50,099 nucleotides of DNA from JAZDFP01 sp043801445. Lineage in GTDB: Bacteria; Planctomycetota; MHYJ01; JACQXL01. Shown here one piece after another: positions 15,781-24,252 of the stretch. The stretch's first letter is position 1. Each line of letters begins with the position of its first letter. The stretch spans positions 1 to 50,099 of the forward strand of contig JAZDMB010000042.1 of assembly GCA_043801445.1 (NCBI GenBank), in the 5' to 3' direction. A program made the translations under genes and the position numbers. The notes beneath the pieces are model-generated. The model was not told the DNA's origin and did no database searches. It saw only the letters and a list, made by a program, of their open reading frames with translations.

Positions 15781-16740
15781 CTACTTTAAAATTCCTTTTA
15801 TTATCTTATCCACCAATTCATACGGCGTGATTTTCTGGAGGGCTTTTGAACCATCATTATTTAAATAACTATCAATCTGTTTTGTTATTTTAGGATTATC
15901 AGTAATAATATTTTCCAGCCGGCAGAGTATGAGTGATTTAATCCGGTCCTGTAATAGCCGCCGTCGTCGCTGGACTAATTGTCCTGTCTTATCCAAATTA
16001 CTCAGATAATCCGTGATACCATTGAGCAATTCCTCTATCCCGATACCCTGATTAGCTTGAGTCTTAACAATGGCTATACTTTTATGATGACCTCTGGCTG
16101 AGCGGCTTATTTCAAGAGTGTTCCTGAGGCTGCCGACAAATGCATCAGCGCCGGGCAGGTCGGATTTGTTGACTGCAATAATATCGGCTATTTCCATCAG
16201 TCCTGATTTCATTGCCTGTATGGAATCGCCTGATTCAGGCGAGAGGACAACCACAGTAACATCAGCAGTTCGGAAGATTTCTACTTCGGACTGCCCTACT
16301 CCCACGGTCTCAAAGATAATGTACTCCTTACCGCTGGCATCAAGTATATCAGCCACCTCAGTTGCAGTTCTATTCAACCCGCCGTGCATTCCTCTGGTTG
16401 CCATACTCCGTATGAAGACATCGTTGTCAACGCCGATTTTCTGCATTCTGATACGGTCGCCCAGAATAGCCCCGCCACTGAATATACTACTTGGGTCAAT
16501 GGCAATAACACCTACTTTCTTATTTCTCTTTCGCAGAGCAATAACCAATTCGTTTACCAAAGTGCTTTTGCCGATACCCGGCGGACCTGTGATACCAATC
16601 CTATTTGCCTTACCGACATATGAATAGAGCGAAGCTAACAATTTATCTGCTTCTCCGCTTTCATTTTCAACCAATGAAATGGCTCTGGATATAGCAATTT
16701 TATTGCCTTTTACAATACTTTTCACTAATTTATTAGTCAT
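15781..16740 (-). CDS. meaB: MeaB/ArgK-type G3E GTPase, methylmalonyl-CoA mutase chaperone
   Basis: This 319-residue P-loop GTPase protects and reloads methylmalonyl-CoA mutase with adenosylcobalamin. The Walker A motif GPPGIGKS is at 52-59, followed by the MeaB-specific VGVIAIDPSS and FSGGAILGDRIRM, FETVGVGQSE, and the guanine-specificity motif NKSD. Length and motif order are those of stand-alone MeaB. It lies upstream of the mutase genes on the same strand, separated by the lipoprotein and Fn3-like genes, which interrupts the usual mutase-meaB adjacency. Confidence 0.95.
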   Translation of the reverse strand: MTNKLVKSIVKGNKIAISRAISLVENESGEADKLLASLYSYVGKANRIGITGPPGIGKSTLVNELVIALRKRNKKVGVIAIDPSSIFSGGAILGDRIRMQKIGVDNDVFIRSMATRGMHGGLNRTATEVADILDASGKEYIIFETVGVGQSEVEIFRTADVTVVVLSPESGDSIQAMKSGLMEIADIIAVNKSDLPGADAFVGSLRNTLEISRSARGHHKSIAIVKTQANQGIGIEELLNGITDYLSNLDKTGQLVQRRRRLLQDRIKSLILCRLENIITDNPKITKQIDSYLNNDGSKALQKITPYELVDKIIKGILK

Positions 16741-16774
16741 AAAATACCGATATTAGATAATTAAAAGGAAACAC

Positions 16775-16803
16775 TTGACAGTGTCAATAAATATATATAT
16801 CTT
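16775..16803 (+). promoter_or_regulatory. Candidate promoter with palindromic -35 upstream of the secretin gene
   Basis: TTGACA at 16775-16780 and TATCTT at 16798-16803 are 17 bp apart. The -35 lies inside a perfect 13-bp palindrome TTGACAGTGTCAA (16775-16787), which could be an operator overlapping the promoter. The secretin start codon is 140 bp downstream. Confidence 0.45.
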
Positions 16804-16869
16804 ATTAACTTATAATTAGTTAGTTAATATTATTGACTGCCCCGATATTCAAAGTCGAACAAAGATAAC

Positions 16870-16888
16870 CCCGACAAAAACTGTCGGG
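16870..16888. repeat. CCCGACA/TGTCGGG hairpin (family D), intergenic
   Basis: CCCGACA and TGTCGGG flank a 5-nt loop. An identical 7-bp stem with a different loop occurs at 41439-41457 inside a gene. Here it is in the secretin leader, 53 bp before the start codon. Confidence 0.65.
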
Positions 16889-16941
16889 ATAACTGGCTGT
16901 AACGCTCCTTCGTCGCTAACAGCCCGTAAAAGGAAATAAGT

Positions 16942-18864
16942 ATGCGTAAACTATTCTTATTCGCAGCCCTATTAATGGTGTATTCTATTTTATCTTTTGG
17001 TGAAGAATCAGCCGGTTCCGGAGCGCCTAAAGAAGTAACAATTACCATTACTCCTAATAGTCAAATAGGTTCATTACTTACACTTCTAGCGGAGCGTGAA
17101 AAAAGACCCATTATCTGTGAAGATGCTCCGATAAAAACTGCAACCCTTAATATGTATATTCCGCCTGAATTCAAGGTGCCTATTGATAAATATAATATCG
17201 TAATGGATTATATTTTGGATAGCACCTTAAGAATGAAGGGATATGTGCTGCTCAGAAGCGACCCAATCTGGAAAGTGGTCAAGATGGAACAAGCGCGAGA
17301 ACACCCGGCTCTGGTCAATCCTTTGGCAGATATAGAAAAACTGGTCGGTGATGACCGGGTTGTTACACAGGTTCTGCAACTTAAATATGCCGATGCGCAA
17401 ACACTTTCAGCCCAATTAAGCCCTCTAAGAGGCAGAAGCGATGCTTCTTATTTAGCGCTTGCCGAAACCAATACTCTTATTATCACAGATTATGCTTCTA
17501 ATATCAGACGATATTATGATATTATTAAGATGCTTGACCAGGAAGGCGCTACTTTCCAAACCGAGATTCGTAAGTTGGAACACGCATCAGCAACATTCGT
17601 CAAAACTAATCTTGACCAGTATATCCAAGCTATACAAGCCAGTACAAGACAACGTCCCGGCGTTCCGCTTCTTACCCCTCGTGTCCTCTTTGATGACCGA
17701 ACTAATTCTCTTATCGTGATTGCTCAAGAAAAAGATATGAAACCGCTTACCAAGATGATAGATATGTTTGATTCAGATATATCTAAAAAAGAAACTAACT
17801 ACTATGTATATAAAGTAACTAATACTATGGCTGAGGATGTGGCTAGAATTATCAATGCTATTTATACTAAACAATTAGCGCCCATGCAAGCAAGTCTTAA
17901 AACATCAGAAAAAACCATCAGCATTGAGCCGGATAAGAATACTAATTCTTTAATTATAAGCGCTCCTCCGGCAATATATGAGGACATACTTGAACTTATA
18001 AAGAAAATAGATATCAAAAAGATGCAGGTATTATTAGAAGTGATTATTGCTGAATTAACAGATGAAAAGATGATGCAATTAGGAGTAGAATTAGCATCCC
18101 TTAAAGAACCGGGTGATAAAATGAGTGGTTTCGGAGGCACCAACGTCGGCATTTCTACGCCGGACGCAACCAGTGGCGGCAAATCTCCTAATATTCCCAG
18201 TGTAAAAGACGCGGGTGGCAGTCTGACTATAGGTTTATGGAAAAATACTAGATTTGATATCCCATTTTTATTACAGGCTTCCCAGAAAGATAGCGGTGTT
18301 GACCTCAAGGCGGCGCCTGTGCTTTTGGCTAATGATACTACCGAGGCAACTATCAATATGTCTGACCTAGCCCCTTATTTTACCACAACCTATCCCGGTG
18401 GTACCGGTCAACCCGCACAAACTACTTTTGGCGGATATGTAGAAGCAAAAATAGAATTAAAAATCACTCCATATATCAGCAGCGATGATTATATCAGATT
18501 AATTATTGAACAAACCTCAGAACAATTCTTGGGAAATCCCGGCCAGGACACTCCTAAAAGTTCAAGAAAAGCTAAAACAACAGTTACAGTCGCTGACAAG
18601 GATACTGTAGTAATCGGAGGTTTAACCAGAGAAACAAAATCTAAAATAGTATCAAAAGTCCCATTCTTCGGTGACATCCCCCTCTTGGGATATTTCTTTA
18701 AGCACACCACTGACTCTGTTCGTAAAACTCATCTATGTATATTTATTAAACCTAATATAATGAAAGAATTCTCTGACCTGACAAAGAAAACAGCAGAGAC
18801 TCAAAAAGAATTGAACAAGCAAAAAGATTCTATCGATGAACATCATGGAGATGATAAAAAATAG
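16942..18864 (+). CDS. gspD: Secretin (GspD/PilQ family outer-membrane channel)
   Basis: The 640-residue protein has an N-terminal signal (KLFLFAALLMVYSILSFGEE), several N-domain repeats (VVTQVLQLKYADAQTLSAQL, NYYVYKVTNTMAEDVARI), and the C-terminal secretin domain with VLLEVIIAELTDEKM, TVTVADKDTVVIGGL, and KVPFFGDIPLLGYFF. This is the multimeric outer-membrane ring of a type II secretion or type IV pilus machine. It lies alone on the plus strand, away from the PilB/PilC block at 33.8-39 kb, but both probably belong to one system. An AAGGAAA ribosome binding site precedes the ATG. It ends in a Lys/Asp/Glu-rich tail. GspD versus PilQ assignment is tentative. Confidence 0.92.
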   Translation: MRKLFLFAALLMVYSILSFGEESAGSGAPKEVTITITPNSQIGSLLTLLAEREKRPIICEDAPIKTATLNMYIPPEFKVPIDKYNIVMDYILDSTLRMKGYVLLRSDPIWKVVKMEQAREHPALVNPLADIEKLVGDDRVVTQVLQLKYADAQTLSAQLSPLRGRSDASYLALAETNTLIITDYASNIRRYYDIIKMLDQEGATFQTEIRKLEHASATFVKTNLDQYIQAIQASTRQRPGVPLLTPRVLFDDRTNSLIVIAQEKDMKPLTKMIDMFDSDISKKETNYYVYKVTNTMAEDVARIINAIYTKQLAPMQASLKTSEKTISIEPDKNTNSLIISAPPAIYEDILELIKKIDIKKMQVLLEVIIAELTDEKMMQLGVELASLKEPGDKMSGFGGTNVGISTPDATSGGKSPNIPSVKDAGGSLTIGLWKNTRFDIPFLLQASQKDSGVDLKAAPVLLANDTTEATINMSDLAPYFTTTYPGGTGQPAQTTFGGYVEAKIELKITPYISSDDYIRLIIEQTSEQFLGNPGQDTPKSSRKAKTTVTVADKDTVVIGGLTRETKSKIVSKVPFFGDIPLLGYFFKHTTDSVRKTHLCIFIKPNIMKEFSDLTKKTAETQKELNKQKDSIDEHHGDDKK

Positions 18865-18869
18865 TTAAA

Positions 18870-20192
18870 CTATTTTGTAAGGTAAGCCGAAACCCAAGCC
18901 GCCCTATCCAGAATATAACCATCACCGGCATCATTAACCACTAACCGTAATTCATTACCACCTTTAACATTAATAGAAATATCAGCTGAATTAACGGTTC
19001 TTTTAAATGTATCGCTTTCATAAACCTTTTGACCATCAAGATAAACTATAAATTTAACACTTCCTTCGAAATCTTCTGATTGACCCATTGAACTCTCATC
19101 ATCAAGTCCTATCGTAGCAAAAAACCGCTGGTAGGAATTATCCAGCTTATATCGGAGTTCGCAATTAGCGTGAACAGATAATCCCTTGAAATGCTTTTTG
19201 CCATTGAGAGAAAGGGGTTGTCCTGAAAAAATGCTCCTATCTTTTTGATAATGCCATAAAAAAGTATTCATTAAATCATCGGGCGATACAATGTACTCCT
19301 TAACCTCTACCGGTTCGATATCAGAAAGATACACGCAACGATTGTTCCTGAAATATATAAAATTTATTACATCAATAGGAATGGAGTAAGCGGTTTTACC
19401 GGTTGATAAAAACACCTGTGAATTCTGTTTCGATGAATCGCTCCTGATAATCGAACCGCTCAATTGCGAGTTATCAACCAGATATACCATTGTTCGGAGA
19501 GTTGGTGAAATTATCTTATCCCTGCCTCTTACTGCCGGCGAAAAAAAGCTGACCGCCTTAATTTCCTTTATCTTATATAATCTTTCCTTATTATAAAGAG
19601 ATGATTTCAAGATAATTGTTTCCGGTGTCAAAGAAATAACCACGCCACTATCGGTATCACCGGAAACAAGAAAAATATTGTCTTGCTTATCTGCCTGCCT
19701 AACTTCTGAAGACCGAATCTGAATAGACAACTGCTTATTATCCTCTGCTCTTTCTATTAACGACAGTTGTTCAAAATTAATTACTACCTTACCGATTAAG
19801 GAGTTATTTATAACGAAACTATCTTTACCGGTATCAGAAATCGTCCCGTATAAAACATCCTGATTAGCAAAAACTATCCTAAAGTAATCCGTCTCTGTTT
19901 TTAATGTGGATGCGGTTATTGCTGAAGAAAAAGTTATTCCGGCAATATTATTATAAGTAAAAGAAATAGGCGTGCTATTTTCTGAAGATATGACTGCTCT
20001 ATCATCCTCAAATTTTATCAGACAACCATCAAAAACCTTATTGTCAATATCAGTTATCTTTATTTCAGCAAGAAGGTAATTACCGATAGAAATAATAATA
20101 AATATTATCGGAAGCAGTCTTCTTATTGCTACCCTGTGCCTGAGGCAGATCCGCCTCTGGCGGAAAGGTATGACTTTGATTGATTTATCCAT
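18870..20192 (-). CDS. NPCBM-domain protein with repeated small beta modules
   Basis: The 440-residue protein has a hydrophobic export segment (LLPIIFIIISIGNYLLAE) near residue 30, then about four 50-residue beta repeats containing an N/D-x-x-x-G-x-I pattern (KVFDGCLIKFEDD, DVLYGTISDTG, DSGVVISLTPE, SQLSGSIIRSD). It ends with an NPCBM/NEW2 carbohydrate-binding domain (FKGLSVHANCELRYKLD, IGLDDES, FIVYLDGQKVYES, LRLVVNDAGDG). NPCBM domains normally sit on glycoside hydrolases, but none is present, so it probably binds surface or environmental glycans. Its first 30 residues include FRQRRICLRHRVAIRRLL, encoded by copy 2 of the 57-bp palindromic element. It is convergent with the secretin, with 5 bp between stops. 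Confidence 0.87.
   Translation of the reverse strand: MDKSIKVIPFRQRRICLRHRVAIRRLLPIIFIIISIGNYLLAEIKITDIDNKVFDGCLIKFEDDRAVISSENSTPISFTYNNIAGITFSSAITASTLKTETDYFRIVFANQDVLYGTISDTGKDSFVINNSLIGKVVINFEQLSLIERAEDNKQLSIQIRSSEVRQADKQDNIFLVSGDTDSGVVISLTPETIILKSSLYNKERLYKIKEIKAVSFFSPAVRGRDKIISPTLRTMVYLVDNSQLSGSIIRSDSSKQNSQVFLSTGKTAYSIPIDVINFIYFRNNRCVYLSDIEPVEVKEYIVSPDDLMNTFLWHYQKDRSIFSGQPLSLNGKKHFKGLSVHANCELRYKLDNSYQRFFATIGLDDESSMGQSEDFEGSVKFIVYLDGQKVYESDTFKRTVNSADISINVKGGNELRLVVNDAGDGYILDRAAWVSAYLTK
20108..20164 (-). repeat. 57-bp GC palindromic element, copy 2 (in frame inside the NPCBM gene)
   Basis: It is identical to 3144-3200 at 55 of 57 positions and lies in the same orientation relative to its host gene, but it is read in a different frame, giving RQRRICLRHRVAIRRLLP rather than PPEADLPQAQG. 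The third frame would hit a TAG. This is near the N-terminus, just before the export helix. Confidence 0.88.
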
Positions 20193-20228
20193 TTTACAAC
20201 TTGGAGTCAGGTAATAAAGATAGAAAAA

Positions 20229-20304
20229 TCGGGGCGCGCGGATTTGAACCGCGGGCCTCCTGCTCCCAAAGCAGGCGCGCTAAACCAGACTACGCTACGC
20301 CCCG
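20229..20304 (-). tRNA. tRNA-Pro (anticodon TGG)
   Basis: The complement forms a 76-nt cloverleaf: acceptor CGGGGCG/CGCCCCG, D stem GCGT/GCGC, anticodon stem CCTGC/GCAGG with loop TTTGGGA, T stem CGCGG/CCGCG with TTCAAAT, discriminator A. The CCA end is not encoded. The anticodon TGG is that of tRNA-Pro. Confidence 0.95.
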
Positions 20305-20414
20305 TTAGAGATAGGAAACACTTGATAACCCATAACTTCTATATTATTTATCAATTTTATTCCGTGCGGTGATTTGTCCCATTAGCATAATAACTTGTTT
20401 TCGTTATCTCTAAC
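20304..20414. repeat. 10-bp inverted repeat flanking a 91-bp spacer
   Basis: GTTAGAGATA at 20304-20313 is perfectly complementary to TATCTCTAAC at 20405-20414. The left arm touches the 5' end of tRNA-Pro. The region between is AT-rich and carries no gene. It may be chance, or the remains of a small insertion beside the tRNA. Confidence 0.35.
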
Positions 20415-20449
20415 TGGGCAAGCCCCGTCCCAACATCCCTCCAACATCA

Positions 20450-21616
20450 CTATTTTCTCTTAGCTGCTTCTTTAATAAGTTCTAAGGCTATCACTTCTCT
20501 CTGTATCTGATTAGTGCCTTCATATATTTGGGTAACCTTGGCATCCCTCATTATTTTCTCAACCGGGTATTCTTTCATATAACCGTATCCGCCATAAATC
20601 TGGACCGCATCTGTAGCAACTTTCATGGCAGTATCGGATGCAAAAAGTTTAGCCATCGCAGAAATAGCACCGACATTGGGATGTTTATTATCAGCCGCCC
20701 GAGCCGCCTCATAAGTAAGATATCTTGCGGCTGCCACCTGTGTTGCCATATCGGCTAACATAAACTGCAGTCCCTGAAAAGAACAAATCGGTTTCCCAAA
20801 TTGTCTGCGCTCGCGGGAATATTGAACAGCCAAATCAAGCGCCCCTTGAGCGATACCTACAGCTTGCGACGCTACCCCGGGACGCGAAGCATCAAAAGTC
20901 TTCATCGCTACAAAAAATCCCAAGCCTTCCTTACCCAATATCTGGTTTTTATGAACGCGACAATTATCAAAAATAAGTTCACGGGTTGCAGAAGCCCTGA
21001 TACCCATCTTATTTTCCTTTTTACCGAATGAAAAGCCCGGTGTTCCTTCTTCAATTATAAAAGCAGTTGCTCCGCGTGCACCTTTGCTTTTATTAGTCAT
21101 AGTAATCACCGAATATATTTTTGCTTCACCGCCATTGGTAATCCATTGTTTAGTCCCGTTGATAATATAATAATCACCATCTTTAGTCGCAGTTGTTTTG
21201 ATTCCACCAGCGTCACTACCGGCATCCGGCTCAGTAAGAGCAAAAGCAGCAAGTTTTTTGCCGGCCGCAATCTCAGTAAGATATTTATTTTTTTGCTCTT
21301 CGTTTCCATAAAGGATAATCGGGAATGTTCCCAGGGCAGTACCGGCTAATGACAGCGATATTCCGCCGCAAGCACGACTTAATTCCTCGGTTACCAAACA
21401 TAAATCCAAAACCCCCCCACCAGTTCCACCGTATTTTTCTTCAATAAAAGCACCGAAAAGACCGGCATCAACTAATATTTTAACTATTTCCCACGGAAAT
21501 TCGTTTGCCTCATCATATTTGGCAGCCACAGGTTTTATTTTTTCTTCAGCAATCTCGCGGGCTAATAAACGCATTGCTTTCTGTTCATCCGTCAGGTTAT
21601 AATCAGTTTCAAACAT
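20450..21616 (-). CDS. Acyl-CoA dehydrogenase
   Basis: The 388-residue flavoenzyme introduces the alpha-beta double bond in acyl-CoA during fatty-acid or branched-chain acid oxidation. FAD and substrate motifs include FALTEPDAGSDAGGIKT and YIINGTKQWITNGG; the C-terminal IYGGYGYMKEYP and QIYEGTNQIQRE include the catalytic Glu. The sequence most resembles short-chain (butyryl-CoA-type) enzymes. It stands alone between tRNA-Pro and tRNA-Gly on the minus strand. No electron-transfer flavoprotein genes are in the window. Substrate chain length is inferred only from overall similarity. Confidence 0.95.
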   Translation of the reverse strand: MFETDYNLTDEQKAMRLLAREIAEEKIKPVAAKYDEANEFPWEIVKILVDAGLFGAFIEEKYGGTGGGVLDLCLVTEELSRACGGISLSLAGTALGTFPIILYGNEEQKNKYLTEIAAGKKLAAFALTEPDAGSDAGGIKTTATKDGDYYIINGTKQWITNGGEAKIYSVITMTNKSKGARGATAFIIEEGTPGFSFGKKENKMGIRASATRELIFDNCRVHKNQILGKEGLGFFVAMKTFDASRPGVASQAVGIAQGALDLAVQYSRERRQFGKPICSFQGLQFMLADMATQVAAARYLTYEAARAADNKHPNVGAISAMAKLFASDTAMKVATDAVQIYGGYGYMKEYPVEKIMRDAKVTQIYEGTNQIQREVIALELIKEAAKRK

Positions 21617-21640
21617 TTTTTACCTTTCTTTCATATTGTT

Positions 21641-21715
21641 TGGAGCGGATGACGGGATTCGAACCCGCAACGACAAGCTTGGGAAGCTTGCATTCTACCG
21701 TTGAATTACATCCGC
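21641..21715 (-). tRNA. tRNA-Gly (anticodon CCC)
   Basis: The complement folds into a cloverleaf: acceptor GCGGATG/CATCCGC, D stem ATTC/GAAT, anticodon stem CAAGC/GCTTG with loop TTCCCAA, T arm with TTCGAAT, discriminator T. It is the only tRNA here with an encoded CCA end (complement of 21641-21643). The anticodon CCC is tRNA-Gly. Confidence 0.94.
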
Positions 21716-21771
21716 CTATAATAAATCTTATTAATGTATTACTTTTTAAGAACAATTTGTCAATCATTTTG

Positions 21772-21800
21772 TTGACATCAATGAATATATTGTTTAAAAA
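21772..21800 (+). promoter_or_regulatory. Candidate promoter of the rpsB cluster
   Basis: TTGACA at 21772-21777 with TAAAAA at 21795-21800, spacer 17 bp, lies 55 bp before rpsB. The -35 is perfect, the -10 weak. It would drive the rpsB-to-uppS cluster. Confidence 0.42.
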
Positions 21801-21854
21801 GAAAAAGATAACGTAAATGGTTTATAAAAAATATAGAAGGAGAAACAAATTCAG

Positions 21855-22676
21855 ATGAATATAATTGCTATGTCGGATTTAATTGAAAGCGGAGCACATT
21901 TCGGACATCGTATGGAACGATGGAACCCTAAAATGAAACCATATATTTTAGGAACTCGTAAACGAATTCATATTGTTGACCTGAAAGAAACTATAAAAGG
22001 AGTAATTAAAGCAACTGAATTACTCAAAGCTATCGCTAAAAAAGGCGAGTTGGCTATGTTTGTCTGCACTAAAAAGCAGTTGACCAATATTATTGAAGAA
22101 CAAGCAAAGCGATGTGGCATGCCCTATGTTAATAATCGTTGGTTGGGCGGTACCTTCACTAATTTTAATACCATCATAAAACAGTTGAATAAACTTATCA
22201 GGTTCGAAAAATCAGTGGCTGATGGAACTGTCATTTATGCTAACAAAAAAGAAAAATCTCAATTCCAAAGAGAGTTACAAAGACTAAATAATAACTTAGG
22301 CGGTTTACGTGAAATGTCTCGGTTACCATCAGTTCTTATCGCGGTTGACCAAACCCGTTCCAAAACTGCTTTAGACGAAGCTTATCGTTCTGATATCCCT
22401 ACTATTTGCTTGATTGATACGGACGGTAACCCTAACAAAACAACTATCACTATCCCCATAAATGATGATGCTATCAGATCGGTCCATCTTGTTTTAAGCA
22501 AATTAGCAGATGCCATTATTGAAGGCAAAAGCGAAATGGTAATCAAACCGCTAAAAACAGCAGACGAAGAAATAGACAAATCACATAAAAAAATTATTCA
22601 CTTTAAAAAGAAACTCAGTGGGGATAAGGAAGAAAGTCATAAAACAGAAGGCTCAACAAAAAGCGCTAAAAAATAA
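21855..22676 (+). CDS. rpsB: 30S ribosomal protein S2
   Basis: The 273-residue product starts MNIIAMSDLIESGAHFGH and shows RWNPKMKPYILGTRKRIHIV, NNRWLGGTFTNF and IPTICLIDTDGNP, all diagnostic for bacterial S2, which sits at the head-body junction of the 30S subunit. A Lys/Ser-rich C-terminal tail follows the conserved fold. An AAGGAG ribosome binding site lies about 12 bases before the ATG; the next in-frame ATG is 15 bases downstream and gives a slightly shorter alternative. It is the first gene of the rpsB-tsf-pyrH-frr cluster. Confidence 0.98.
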   Translation: MNIIAMSDLIESGAHFGHRMERWNPKMKPYILGTRKRIHIVDLKETIKGVIKATELLKAIAKKGELAMFVCTKKQLTNIIEEQAKRCGMPYVNNRWLGGTFTNFNTIIKQLNKLIRFEKSVADGTVIYANKKEKSQFQRELQRLNNNLGGLREMSRLPSVLIAVDQTRSKTALDEAYRSDIPTICLIDTDGNPNKTTITIPINDDAIRSVHLVLSKLADAIIEGKSEMVIKPLKTADEEIDKSHKKIIHFKKKLSGDKEESHKTEGSTKSAKK

Positions 22677-22858
22677 ATATTGAAACGCAAAAAGTGATTC
22701 TATTCTGCTTTAGTGTGGCAATTTCGTTTCAGTAAAATGCTGCCAACTACTCTACAAACCCTGACGGGTTCTCAGAGCGAAAACCTGGAACAGGTAACTG
22801 ACAATAAAACTGCCAGTAATAATGAAAAAATAATTACTGTAAAAGACCGGAGAAAATT
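22677..22858 (+). other. rpsB-tsf spacer with small dyads
   Basis: This 182-bp spacer includes TGAAACG/CGTTTCA (near 22681 and 22728), the short dyad CCTGGAACAGG, and AGTAATAATG...ATAATTACT just before the tsf leader. They may form an attenuator or processing structure; I see no coding frame. Confidence 0.35.
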
Positions 22859-23455
22859 ATGAATGCTATTATCACAGCTAAAGAAATAAAGGAACTCAGA
22901 GACAAAACAGCAGCCAGTATCCTGGAATGTAAAAAAGCATTAGTCGAAACGAACGGTGATATAAATAAAGCCGTTGAACATCTCAGACGCCGCGGCTTAT
23001 CTATCGCGGAAAAAAAAATGGGTAAAGATGTTTCGCAGGGACGTATCGCTTCTTATATCCACTCAAACGGTAAAATTGGAGTCCTTGTTGAACTAGGTTG
23101 CGAAACTGACTTTACCGGTAATAACGAATTATTCCATGAGCTTCTTAAAGACATCTGCCTGCATATCGCAGCCATGTCTCCTGTTGTGGTATCACGTGAC
23201 CAGTTAAATCAAGAAATTATAAAACAGGAGAAAGAATTCTACCTTAAAGAAATCAAAGATAAACCACCTCAAATAGCCGATAAAATTGTGGAAGGTAAAT
23301 TGGATAAATTCTTCTATTCGGCAAAATGTTTACTTGACCAGCCATTTGTCAAGGATGACAAAATCAAGGTCGGTGACCTTATAAAAAATCATATCGCTAA
23401 GTTCGGTGAAAATATAGTCGTCAAAAGATTCCAGCGATTTGAAATCGGCAGATAA
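22859..23455 (+). CDS. tsf: Translation elongation factor Ts
   Basis: The 198-residue protein regenerates EF-Tu-GTP. The UBA-like N-terminus is clear (KELRDKTAASILECKKALVE, INKAVEHLRRRGL), followed by the core GKIGVLVELGCETDFTG. It is a short form, with one dimerisation subdomain rather than the longer 280-residue type, as in many bacteria. A CGGAGAAA ribosome binding site precedes the ATG. It is second in the ribosomal cluster, and 9 bp separate it from pyrH. Confidence 0.97.
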   Translation: MNAIITAKEIKELRDKTAASILECKKALVETNGDINKAVEHLRRRGLSIAEKKMGKDVSQGRIASYIHSNGKIGVLVELGCETDFTGNNELFHELLKDICLHIAAMSPVVVSRDQLNQEIIKQEKEFYLKEIKDKPPQIADKIVEGKLDKFFYSAKCLLDQPFVKDDKIKVGDLIKNHIAKFGENIVVKRFQRFEIGR

Positions 23456-23464
23456 ATCAAATAA

Positions 23465-24175
23465 GTGAAACAACTAAAATATAAAAGAGTAGTCCTTAAA
23501 CTCAGCGGCGAGAGTTTCTGCCAAGCAAACGGTCATGGTATAGATATTTCCGCAGTCAACTCTTTAGCTAATGAACTAATCTCCGTAGTTCCTTTGGTCC
23601 AGTTAGCCGTGGTGGTGGGTGGCGGCAATATTGTCCGAGGAGGTGAATTTGAAAAATTAGGCGTCAATATCGCCACAGCCGATTATATGGGCATGATTGC
23701 AACTGTCATAAACGCACTGGTTCTACAGGACACAATGGAAAAAAACGGCGTTCCCACAAGATTATTAACGGCTATTCCGATGGAAGCAGTAGCCGAACGT
23801 TTTATCCGCCGTCGGGCAATCCGCCATTTGGAAAAAGGCCGAGTGGTTATTTTTGCCGCCGGCACGGGCAATCCTCATTTTACCACTGATACCGCAGCTG
23901 TCTTGCGTGCCACTGAAATAAATGCCGATGCCATATTTAAAGCTACCAAAGTCGACGGCGTTTATTCTGATGACCCATTTAAAAACAGCAAGGCGAAAAA
24001 ATACGAACGTCTTAATTACATGCAAGTTATTAAAAATAGATTAAAAGTAATGGATTCCACCGCGATTACTCTCTGCATGGAAAGAAAAATCCCTATTATA
24101 GTTTTCAACTTTAACAAACGTGGTAACATAAAACGAGCTATTCAGGGAGAACGAATCGGAACTGTCATTTCATAA
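23465..24175 (+). CDS. pyrH: UMP kinase
   Basis: The 236-residue amino-acid-kinase-fold enzyme phosphorylates UMP to UDP. Motifs are VVLKLSGESF, VVVGGGNIVRGGE, a triad GMIATVINALVLQD, and FAAGTGNPHFTTDTAAVLRA. The start codon is a GTG at 23465, nine bases after the tsf stop. Its place between tsf and frr is the standard bacterial order. Confidence 0.97.
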   Translation: MKQLKYKRVVLKLSGESFCQANGHGIDISAVNSLANELISVVPLVQLAVVVGGGNIVRGGEFEKLGVNIATADYMGMIATVINALVLQDTMEKNGVPTRLLTAIPMEAVAERFIRRRAIRHLEKGRVVIFAAGTGNPHFTTDTAAVLRATEINADAIFKATKVDGVYSDDPFKNSKAKKYERLNYMQVIKNRLKVMDSTAITLCMERKIPIIVFNFNKRGNIKRAIQGERIGTVIS

Positions 24176-24252
24176 TAAACGAACCAATTAATAAACTTTT
24201 CCGATTCATTGTTTCATTACGTATTAATATATTTTAGCAAAAGGAGTTGCTT

